NCBI GenBank assembly: GCA_002493515.1
Contig: DKYZ01000099.1
Span: 600 to 5,625 of the forward strand
DNA length: 5,026 nucleotides
Origin: Porphyromonadaceae bacterium UBA7087
GTDB lineage: Bacteria; Bacteroidota; Bacteroidia; Bacteroidales; Muribaculaceae
Direction: 5' to 3'
Position numbers and translations under genes: made by a program. The notes beneath the pieces were generated by a model. That model was not told where the DNA came from, searched no databases, and worked only from the letters and a program-made list of their open reading frames with translations. The number at the start of each line of letters is the position of its first letter. Positions within the stretch are counted from its first letter, which is position 1. Of this stretch, positions 1 through 4,855 are shown piece by piece.

Positions 1-1
1 G

Positions 2-520
2 TCGCTCAGCCCGTCGCTCGATTTCGCGAGGGATATGTTCATGATGAGCTTCTACCTGCGCGGGATGAGCTTCATAGATATGGCGTTCCTGAAGAAGAGC
101 GACCTCAGGAACGGTAGCGTGACCTACCGGCGCCACAAGACCGGGCAGCTGCTGGTAATCGCATGGACCGACGAGATGCAGCTGATTCTCGACAAGTACC
201 CTGAAAACGGCAGCGACTACCTGCTCCCCATAATCCGCAAGCGGGGCACGGTGGAGCTGTATGCCTACCGCAATGCCGGCTACAATATAAACAGGAGTCT
301 GAAGAAGGTGGCTGAGAGGGCGGGAATCGACGTCCATCTCACATTATATGTGGCCCGCCACAGCTGGGCATCGGCGGCAAAGGCGAAAGGCATCCCGCTG
401 TCGGTAATCAGCGAGGGGCTCGGCCACGATTCCGAGGCCACCACCCAGATCTATCTTGCGAGTCTCGACACGTCGCTTGTCGACAATGCCAATTCCCTCA
501 TCCTGGAGAGTCTGAAATAG
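2..520 (+). CDS. Tyrosine recombinase/integrase, C-terminal catalytic domain (5' end outside window)
   Basis: Site-specific DNA recombinase of the phage-integrase family. The frame is open to the left edge. An ATG exists at position 35, but the codons before it (reading SLSPSLDFARD) continue the usual Bacteroidales integrase sequence, so the gene starts upstream of the window and only the catalytic domain is seen. Visible active-site motifs are the first Arg in FYLRGMSFIDM, the beta-hairpin Lys in YRRHKTGQL, the second Arg in YVARHSWAS, the LGH histidine, and the nucleophilic Tyr in TTQIYLASL. The histidine of the classical HxxR box is Tyr here (YVAR), which I recall as usual in this Bacteroidales subgroup. 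Recombinases of this type sit upstream of upxY in Bacteroides capsule loci, where some family members invert promoters. The inverted repeat pair at 702-717 and 888-903 is the obvious candidate substrate. An integrase of a larger mobile element is the alternative. Confidence 0.93.
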   Translation, partial: SLSPSLDFARDMFMMSFYLRGMSFIDMAFLKKSDLRNGSVTYRRHKTGQLLVIAWTDEMQLILDKYPENGSDYLLPIIRKRGTVELYAYRNAGYNINRSLKKVAERAGIDVHLTLYVARHSWASAAKAKGIPLSVISEGLGHDSEATTQIYLASLDTSLVDNANSLILESLK

Positions 521-522
521 TT

Positions 523-618
523 CCCGGACGGCGTCCGGGGCAGCGTCCGGGGCAGCGGACGTCCCCGTCCGCCAGCCCGTCATGCGTTAGCCTGTTCCGT
601 GTGGGGGCTCTGCCCCCA
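523..618. repeat. GC-rich hairpin cluster with tandem 12-mer, downstream of the recombinase
   Basis: Three short stem-loops follow the recombinase stop codon. CCCGGAC at 523-529 pairs with GTCCGGG at 533-539. GCGGACG at 555-561 pairs with CGTCCGC at 566-572. TGGGGGC at 602-608 pairs with GCCCCCA at 612-618 and is followed by AATTT. Between them the 12-mer GCGTCCGGGGCA is repeated in tandem (531-542 and 543-554), giving alternative pairings. The last hairpin with its short T run could act as a terminator for the recombinase transcript. A simpler GGGGC/GCCCC hairpin recurs at 2486-2498. Confidence 0.55.
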
Positions 619-636
619 ATTTCCTTCCCTCCATTA

Positions 637-688
637 TAAACACGACAGCTCCCCTGCGCCAACCGGCGCAGGGGAGCTGTCGTGTTTA
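637..688. terminator. Strong bidirectional terminator-like hairpin (24-bp perfect inverted repeat)
   Basis: The arms 637-660 and 665-688 are perfectly complementary over 24 bp around an AACC loop. The outer ends are TAAA and TTTA and the interior is GC-rich, so on either strand the stem ends in a short U run. This is the shape of a bidirectional intrinsic terminator. It lies between the recombinase gene and the putative invertible promoter. It would stop the recombinase message on the + strand and, on the - strand, stop transcripts from the leftward promoter at 732-739 within roughly 90 nt of their start. The U tracts are short, so termination strength is inferred. Confidence 0.75.
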
Positions 689-701
689 GCAACCATCCAA
701 A

Positions 702-717
702 TCTCTTGATAAGAGAT
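702..717 (+). repeat. Left inverted repeat of the putative invertible segment
   Basis: This is the left arm, matching the reverse complement of 888-903 with one mismatch at position 704. It also lies within a local dyad, ATCTCTT (701-707), GAT, AAGAGAT (711-717), which resembles paired recombinase-binding half-sites around a short spacer. The right arm keeps only one of these half-sites intact. Confidence 0.72.
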
Positions 718-731
718 ACTAAACAACGGTG

Positions 732-739
732 CAAAGGTA
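732..739 (-). promoter_or_regulatory. Leftward Bacteroidales promoter -7 element inside the invertible segment
   Basis: On the - strand this reads TACCTTTG followed by C, a perfect match to the Bacteroidales primary-sigma -7 element TAnnTTTG. The -33 region is weak: no TTTG sits 19-21 nt upstream, the nearest candidate being a CTG at 758-760. An AT-rich run (741-750) lies just upstream. In this orientation, transcription would leave the recombination site leftward and hit the hairpin at 637-688. Confidence 0.65.
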
Positions 740-887
740 CAAAAAAATATTGGTATTCAGGCTATTTGGCAAGCGAAAAAAATTGCGCCCCCTTCAAAAT
801 CAGAGGCCTTTTTTAAACAATGTTTAGCAAAAGCGCCAGTCGCGACATCGTAATGTAAAAGAAATCAGGCAGTTCCGTCACGTCACA

Positions 888-903
888 ATCTCTTATCAAG
901 TGA
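888..903 (-). repeat. Right inverted repeat of the putative invertible segment
   Basis: Reads ATCTCTTATCAAGTGA on the + strand. The first 13 bases are the exact reverse complement of 705-717. It marks the upxY-proximal boundary of the putative switch. Confidence 0.72.
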
Positions 904-1086
904 ATACTGACTTTTAACTTAAAAGATGAGATGAAAAAGTGACAAGACCAAGAGTAAAAAAGCGAGGGAAGCCGATTGACTGCAATTCCCCATTCTTTTT
1001 GAAAACCTCTCGTAACTGCTTGATATTCATGGATATATGAATTTGAGCAGGACTTGGAGAATTGCCCTTAGGTCACAAAAGCACTT
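904..1086 (+). promoter_or_regulatory. Leader region of upxY between switch and start codon
   Basis: There are 183 bases between the right inverted repeat and the upxY ATG, with no rightward match to TAnnTTTG, so upxY has no obvious fixed promoter here. The region holds a 15-nt palindrome CTTTTAACTTAAAAG (911-925) and a small stem-loop formed by ATTCAT (1025-1030) and ATGAAT (1037-1042). By established analogy, UpxY proteins act through the untranslated leader of their own operon, so this stretch is the likely site of antitermination. Confidence 0.5.
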
Positions 1087-1623
1087 ATGGAAGCCCCCGC
1101 AAAACAGTGGTTCGTGATGCGCGACCTCAAGCGCAGGAATGCCAACAACCTCGCCATCCACGAGCTTGCCAAGGCCGGTCTCGAGGTCTTCACCCCGATG
1201 ACGCAGATGGTAATGAAAATCGGAGGACGAATCCAGCGCCGCGACGTCCCGCTCATACAGGACCTGCTGTTTGTCCACGAGACGAAATCCGCGATTGATC
1301 CGTATGTCGAGAAATTCATGACACTCCAGTACCGGTTCAGCCGGGGCAAGACGGCCAACGAGCCGATGACCGTCGGCGACGAGGAGATGAAGCGGTTCAT
1401 ATTCGCCGTGAGCAACACCGAGTCACCTATATATTATAGGCCCGGCGAACTGACGGAATCCATGTACGGCAAATCCGTGCGAATCGTCGGCGGCATCCTC
1501 AACAATTACGAAGGCCACCTCCTCTCCATCAAGGGCAAGCGAAAAAAGCATCTGATCATAGAGCTGCCCAATCTGATAGCCGCCGCGGTCGAGGTGCAGC
1601 CCGAATTCATCCAGCTCCTCTGA
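1087..1623 (+). CDS. UpxY-family transcription antiterminator (specialised NusG paralog)
   Basis: Predicted cytoplasmic, RNA-polymerase-bound elongation factor. In Bacteroides, UpxY proteins prevent premature termination in the leader of their own capsular polysaccharide operon. The N-terminal NusG domain begins with KQWFVMRDLKRRNANN (residues 6-21) and continues through GLEVFTPM (31-38) and the DLLFVHE strand (59-65). A C-terminal KOW-like segment, YGKSVRIVGGILNNYEGHLLS (residues 127-147), ends in a basic GKRKK turn and a final beta strand. The length of 178 residues is usual for the family. The ATG at 1087 is the first after an in-frame TAG at 1069-1071. It lies 183 nt beyond the putative invertible promoter and would be first in that operon. 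The usual neighbours, upxZ and glycan genes, are not evident downstream. Confidence 0.9.
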   Translation: MEAPAKQWFVMRDLKRRNANNLAIHELAKAGLEVFTPMTQMVMKIGGRIQRRDVPLIQDLLFVHETKSAIDPYVEKFMTLQYRFSRGKTANEPMTVGDEEMKRFIFAVSNTESPIYYRPGELTESMYGKSVRIVGGILNNYEGHLLSIKGKRKKHLIIELPNLIAAAVEVQPEFIQLL

Positions 1624-1703
1624 CCCGGGGCCGGGGTCGTCCCGACTCCGAGCCTTCCCTCCCGCTAATCACTCATCACTAATCGCTCATAGTTGCTGAT
1701 TCC

Positions 1704-2456
1704 ATGCTCGCCCTTCCTTCCCGAATAATGAATTACCGCATCTCGTCCGCCTCTCCCACCGACGAGCTGTTTACCCTCGGCCAGATTCTCTCCGAGGTCG
1801 GCGATTACGCCGGCACCATCCTCGACCGCGAGCATCTCTCCCTGTCGAGGCGATGTGCCGCAAGACTCGGGAAAGTGGTCAGCGAACTCATCACAAGGAA
1901 ACGCATAAAATCCCGGGACGATCTCTTTGAAATGTCCTCCCCAGCCGTTGCCAATGCAGATTTGAGCGCGATGACCATCTCCGAGCTCCACGCCCTCTAC
2001 CGCCAGTGGCCCATCCGTCAAAGGCAGAGACTTACCGAAGGCCGCGAGCATCTCACATACTATTACGAAGGGCGCATAGTCCGTGAGCTCCTGCGCCGCA
2101 AACCGTCCGACAGAAACGAGCGACTGAAGATCGACTACTGCGTATCGACCTACAGCAACGAGCTCGACAACCTGTCGTCCATCCTCTCCCTCCCCGTCGG
2201 ACAAGATGAAGACAGAATCCACCCCGACGCCACAAGGCACTATTCCCCCGAAGAGCTCACCCTCCTCATAAGGAAACACAGCGACTTCCGCGACATCCTC
2301 GACCGCGAGCTCCTCATCGAATACACCGACCTCGCCCTCGACCTCCTCTCCGCCAACCCCACGCAGCCCCATCCTCACCTTGCCGCAGCCCTCACCGCCC
2401 TCCGCGAAAAAGACATAATCCGCATCCCCGTCCTGGAAGCCATAAGCGTGGTCTGA
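1704..2456 (+). CDS. Unassigned 250-residue, mostly helical protein in the upxY locus
   Basis: I do not recognise this protein. It has no signal peptide or membrane segment and looks cytoplasmic, helical and highly charged. Its most distinctive stretch is around residues 93-133: SELHALYRQWP, then RLTEGREHLTYYYEGRIV (109-126), rich in Arg, Glu and Tyr and likely a conserved core. It continues with NERLKIDYC (138-146) and NELDNLSSIL (152-161). ATG at 1704 gives the longest form. ATG at 1728 (MNYRISSAS) is equally plausible, since the first eight residues look non-essential. The gene is GC-rich (about 65% in the sample 2281-2340) with strong C-over-G bias on the coding strand. It follows upxY by 80 nt, a gap with two near copies of CTAATCRCTCAT (1665-1676 and 1679-1690). 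A long antisense ORF across it is a compositional shadow. Confidence 0.8.
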   Translation: MLALPSRIMNYRISSASPTDELFTLGQILSEVGDYAGTILDREHLSLSRRCAARLGKVVSELITRKRIKSRDDLFEMSSPAVANADLSAMTISELHALYRQWPIRQRQRLTEGREHLTYYYEGRIVRELLRRKPSDRNERLKIDYCVSTYSNELDNLSSILSLPVGQDEDRIHPDATRHYSPEELTLLIRKHSDFRDILDRELLIEYTDLALDLLSANPTQPHPHLAAALTALREKDIIRIPVLEAISVV

Positions 2457-2485
2457 TCTTCCCGCTCGCGAAGCCGTTTCCGCCT

Positions 2486-2498
2486 GGGGCCGTGCCCC
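2486..2498. other. Small GC hairpin between two unassigned genes
   Basis: GGGGC (2486-2490), CGT loop, GCCCC (2494-2498), followed by GAAAATAATAAG rather than a T run. It resembles the hairpin at 602-618. It is too short, and lacks the U tract, to be called a terminator. A role in RNA stability or attenuation is possible. Confidence 0.35.
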
Positions 2499-2518
2499 GA
2501 AAATAATAAGATCGAATC

Positions 2519-3058
2519 ATGACACCCGAACAAGTATACTCCGAATGGCGCTCATCGCTCAAATCGCCCGATTACAGCCTATTCTACTATCATCCAGACT
2601 TGGAGCGGATTCTTCTCGGTCTGTCGATATACGCAATCTCCTCACGTCCCCTTGTCAAAGACCTTGGCAAGGCAGAATCACTGAGTATACTGAACATCTA
2701 TATAACCGACCTCATCACCGCATGGATTGATGAAAACGACGATGCCTTCAAGACAATGTTCGACATGACCATGACGGTAGCCGAGGCATACATACCCTGC
2801 CTCATGGCAGCCGAGAGGGAATACCCCTCAAAGAAACGCCTGATAAGAAAACTGTCCTTCTTATACGGACACGCAGTGTCATGCGGCGGCGACATGGCAC
2901 CAACCCTCGCCGATTCCCTCCTCGACAATCTCTCCACCGACGGCAAACAGCTCCACTCCGAAAAAATCCAGAAATTCGGCACCTACCTCCTTACCCTCAT
3001 CCGCCTCCACGGCATGGACCTCCCACCAACTGCCCTCTCCCGCCTCAATGGCTGGTAA
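2519..3058 (+). CDS. Unassigned 179-residue helical protein; possible positional counterpart of UpxZ
   Basis: I do not recognise the family. The product appears all-helical and soluble. Notable stretches are DLERILLGLSIYAISSRPL (residues 27-45), NIYITDLITAWIDENDD (59-75), and KKRLIRKLSFLYGHAVSCGG (105-124). The helical character, the length (UpxZ proteins are about 160 residues) and the Leu-rich run before a YG pair loosely recall UpxZ, the trans-acting inhibitor of heterologous UpxY proteins encoded just after upxY. The similarity is too weak to assign. The gene follows its neighbour by 62 nt on the same strand. Its 3' end is Pro/Leu-rich and GC-rich, and composition changes sharply just after the stop codon. 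Confidence 0.8.
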   Translation: MTPEQVYSEWRSSLKSPDYSLFYYHPDLERILLGLSIYAISSRPLVKDLGKAESLSILNIYITDLITAWIDENDDAFKTMFDMTMTVAEAYIPCLMAAEREYPSKKRLIRKLSFLYGHAVSCGGDMAPTLADSLLDNLSTDGKQLHSEKIQKFGTYLLTLIRLHGMDLPPTALSRLNGW

Positions 3059-3111
3059 AAGAAGCCCTTTCTTGGCAGAATATTACGGTGCTGAAATTTT
3101 AAGACAAAGTA

Positions 3112-3939
3112 ATGGAATACGAGATAGAAAACCATCTTGCTTCAGATTTTGAAAGGCAACTTTTCAAGGCAAGCCTCTACAATCTGAAAGACAGTGGGAA
3201 TCCTCTGCGTCTAAACAATTTCGCATATTCTCTGAGAGAACTCACGCGGCATTTCCTTGAAAGACTCGCTCCGGATGGTGAGGTGAGACAAGCACCCTGG
3301 TACAGGATACACGATCCGAAAAAACCAGAGATGATAACAAGGACTCAAAGGATGCAATATGCCGTTCATGGTTGGTTGCTACCTGAATATGTGAAGTCGG
3401 AATTGGGTATTGACACGGAAGATATAATAAAGGAACTCAACGATGGAATCAATAGATTAAGCAAATTCACCCATGTCAATCCGTCAACATTCAACTGCGA
3501 TGACAACACTACGAAGCAGTTGAGCAACGAAATACTGGAGAGTGTATTGTCATTCTTTCAGCTTATTGACGAATCGAGAAAAAGGGTTGAGGAAGCCGCA
3601 TTCGACTGTGTTGATGAAGAGATGGTCTCATCATTCTATGGAACCACCTTCAACGAAATTGACATGCTTGCCACCCACCATGAGATAGAATGCTTCACTG
3701 TAAGCCGGATGGACAAAACGGGTGAAGACGACGGCAACTTCTACATGGAGGCAGACGGCGAGGTGCATGTGCGCCTCCAATATGGCTCCGACGGAGATAT
3801 GAGACGAGGCGATGGACATGAAATGCACATCTCTCTTCCATTCACATCCACCTTCACAGTCTCTTTCAAAAACAAAAAGGGGGATTTACATCTGACAGAC
3901 CCGAACATTGAAATAGACAATTCTTCTTTCTTTGAATAG
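3112..3939 (+). CDS. Putative pPIWI-associating nuclease-like protein
   Basis: A 275-residue soluble protein. Its motif pattern matches what I recall of proteins annotated 'predicted pPIWI-associating nuclease', a group described computationally near prokaryotic PIWI-type conflict systems. The N-terminal helical part has NNFAYSLRELTRHFLERLAP (residues 35-54), then RTQRMQYAVHG (77-87), and NRLSKFTHVNPSTF (114-127), which suits an RNA- or DNA-processing helical domain. The C-terminal beta-rich part has VRLQYGSDGDMRRGDGHEM (residues 220-238) followed by SLPFTSTFTVSF. No PIWI gene is in the window, so it is either standalone or separated from its partner. It is AT-richer than the genes before it (about 40% GC in the sample 3121-3180), suggesting separate acquisition. 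No clear promoter lies in the 53-nt gap, so it may be co-transcribed. An IS66 element begins nine bases after the stop. Assignment rests on remembered motifs; catalytic residues are not established. Confidence 0.6.
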   Translation: MEYEIENHLASDFERQLFKASLYNLKDSGNPLRLNNFAYSLRELTRHFLERLAPDGEVRQAPWYRIHDPKKPEMITRTQRMQYAVHGWLLPEYVKSELGIDTEDIIKELNDGINRLSKFTHVNPSTFNCDDNTTKQLSNEILESVLSFFQLIDESRKRVEEAAFDCVDEEMVSSFYGTTFNEIDMLATHHEIECFTVSRMDKTGEDDGNFYMEADGEVHVRLQYGSDGDMRRGDGHEMHISLPFTSTFTVSFKNKKGDLHLTDPNIEIDNSSFFE

Positions 3940-3948
3940 GAACTTATG

Positions 3949-3973
3949 GTAACTGTCCAATTGCCCCAATTGG
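3949..3973 (+). repeat. Probable IS66 left terminal inverted repeat with internal palindrome
   Basis: Begins GTAAC and contains CCAATTG (3957-3963), CCC, CAATTGG (3967-3973), a perfect 7-bp palindrome with a 3-nt spacer. The palindrome overlaps the -33 element of the tnpA promoter. It could be a transposase or repressor binding site. The matching right end would confirm the call. Confidence 0.55.
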
Positions 3974-4000
3974 CTAATATATAGAGAGGTTGTAATTTTG
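3970..4000 (+). promoter_or_regulatory. Promoter for IS66 tnpA, overlapping the left end
   Basis: A -33 TTG at 3970-3972 is followed by exactly 20 nt and then TAATTTTG at 3993-4000, a perfect TAnnTTTG -7 element. Transcription would start about 4005-4010, roughly 20 nt before the tnpA ATG. The -33 sits inside the palindrome of the left terminal repeat, so end binding by transposition proteins could repress transcription. Confidence 0.75.
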
Positions 4001-4026
4001 TAGCGTAAACCAATACCCAAAAAGCA

Positions 4027-4413
4027 ATGATTTCAAACGAAAAAATGGAGGAATATTGGATGCGCTACAAGTCGGAAGGTGTCGCGAAGGGACTCTCGAT
4101 GCAGGCCTTCTGCTCTGTCAACAATATTCCCTACAACGCCTTCGAGAAGTATCTCAAGCTTAGACGTCATTTCTCCACGGCACACAGGATCAACATCACG
4201 GACATTCCTGAAAAGGAATCGGGCGCTAAGGAGCCGGCAACGGACCCGGCTTCGGGGACTTCATCCATAGTGCAGAATGATTCCAAAGAAGACAGGGAGC
4301 GACTCCGTATCATGGTCGACATACGTATGACGAACGGCATCAACATACGGCAGAGGAACCTTGACTACAGGGGCCTGGTCGGCCTGGTAGAGAAACTGGA
4401 GGTGCTATGCTGA
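4027..4413 (+). CDS. tnpA: IS66-family accessory protein TnpA
   Basis: First of the IS66 accessory genes, needed for transposition together with TnpB and the TnpC transposase. The 128-residue product has a helix-turn-helix-like segment, GLSMQAFCSVNNIPYNAFEK (residues 22-41), ending in a basic LRR turn. A low-complexity Ala/Pro/Ser linker (about 64-85) follows, then a C-terminal domain IMVDIRMTNGINIRQRNLDY (95-114) with a final LVGLVEKLEVLC. This layout, with DNA-binding N-terminus and NGI/NLDY C-terminus, is that of Bacteroidales IS66 TnpA proteins. The start codon at 4027 lies about 20 nt downstream of its predicted transcription start. The 3' end overlaps tnpB by 7 nt (ATGCTGA), indicating translational coupling. 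Confidence 0.85.
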   Translation: MISNEKMEEYWMRYKSEGVAKGLSMQAFCSVNNIPYNAFEKYLKLRRHFSTAHRINITDIPEKESGAKEPATDPASGTSSIVQNDSKEDRERLRIMVDIRMTNGINIRQRNLDYRGLVGLVEKLEVLC

Positions 4414-4769
4414 GTCTGGAATCGCTGAAAAATTTCTATTTTCTCCCGGACCTGCACGACATGCGGTGCGGAGCACAAAGGGTGCTGGAGACAATAAGGA
4501 TTGTCTATGACAGATATCCCTACGGAGGGGACGTGTTCCTTTTCATGTCAAAAGACAGACGCAGGGTCAGGATGGTGCAGTATGAAAACAATGCGTTCTA
4601 CGTCCATGAGAAAGTCTTTAAGAAGGGCTACAGGTTCATGAGACTCGAGATTGACGGAGGGGGCAACCCGGTTTATTCCATTGCGTGGAAAGACCTCGTG
4701 ACGCTTCTGGAATGCCCTGTGATAGACGTTCTGAAGATACGTTCACAGGCGCTCCCGGATGTAGGATAA
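4407..4769 (+). CDS. tnpB: IS66-family accessory protein TnpB
   Basis: Second accessory gene of the element. The 120-residue product has the usual TnpB layout: a DLHDMRCGAQRVLETIR segment (residues 15-31) corresponding to the family's D-MR-G pattern, a YPYGGDVFLFMSKDRRRVRMVQYE core (37-60), and KVFKKGYRFMRL (69-80). The C-terminal helix WKDLVTLLECPVIDVLKIR (94-112) follows. Its length is normal for the family. The start ATG lies within the last codons of tnpA, so translation is probably coupled. The exact biochemical role of TnpB in IS66 elements is not established. Confidence 0.93.
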   Translation: MLSLESLKNFYFLPDLHDMRCGAQRVLETIRIVYDRYPYGGDVFLFMSKDRRRVRMVQYENNAFYVHEKVFKKGYRFMRLEIDGGGNPVYSIAWKDLVTLLECPVIDVLKIRSQALPDVG

Positions 4770-4804
4770 ATATCTGACATAAAATAATTTATCATAGTTA
4801 AAAA

Positions 4805-4836
4805 TTTGTATATGTGTGGATTTTTTAGTAACTTTG
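4805..4836 (+). promoter_or_regulatory. Consensus Bacteroidales promoter upstream of the truncated third IS ORF
   Basis: TTTG at 4805-4808, exactly 20 nt, then TAACTTTG at 4829-4836 followed by C. Both boxes and the spacing match the Bacteroidales consensus. The predicted start is about 4842-4845, leaving a leader of only about 12 nt before the ATG at 4856. It lies in the AT-rich 86-nt gap after tnpB. Confidence 0.8.
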
Positions 4837-4855
4837 CAGGTAAGGGAACCTTCTC

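Larger units (their letters stand above)
702..903. promoter_or_regulatory. Putative invertible promoter segment bounded by inverted repeats
   Basis: Position 702-717 (TCTCTTGATAAGAGAT) and position 888-903 are inverted copies matching at 15 of 16 bases. The core CTTGATAAGAGAT (705-717) is an exact reverse complement of 888-900. About 170 bp lie between the arms, close to the size of known invertible capsule promoters in Bacteroides fragilis. The segment contains a perfect leftward -7 element at 732-739 and no rightward TAnnTTTG match. A tyrosine recombinase gene lies to the left and upxY to the right, the arrangement seen in phase-variable capsule loci. As sequenced, the promoter faces away from upxY, so the state would be OFF. 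Inversion maps the -7 element to about 866-873 on the + strand. That inversion actually occurs is inferred. Confidence 0.72.

Noticed and set aside
523..618. Short repeats as a CRISPR array
   Set aside because: Only two adjacent 12-mers with no spacers, and no cas genes.
344..734. Two overlapping - strand open frames across the recombinase end and the hairpin region
   Set aside because: Their translations are Arg/Pro-rich and repeat-derived, and they cross the recombinase 3' end and the terminator hairpin.
2..903. Recombinase plus inverted repeat as an att site of an integrated phage or conjugative element
   Set aside because: The repeats are inverted rather than direct, closely spaced, and flank a promoter element, which fits inversion better than integration. 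No tRNA or structural phage gene is visible.
1027..1418. Open frames antisense to, or overlapping, upxY
   Set aside because: UpxY is a clear family match in its own frame. The others have no recognisable features.
1665..2378. A 237-codon open frame on the - strand
   Set aside because: It lies antisense to the 1704-2456 gene and its translation is low-complexity Gly/Val/Glu, as expected from the reverse of a GC-rich, C-biased coding strand.
3059..3111. A promoter for the nuclease-like gene in the 53-nt gap
   Set aside because: No TAnnTTTG match with a suitably spaced TTG was found, so independent transcription is not supported, although a weak promoter cannot be excluded.
4765..4793. GATAAAT/ATTTATC inverted pair after tnpB as a terminator
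   Set aside because: Only 7 bp, AT-rich, with a 15-nt loop and no following U run; too weak to support.
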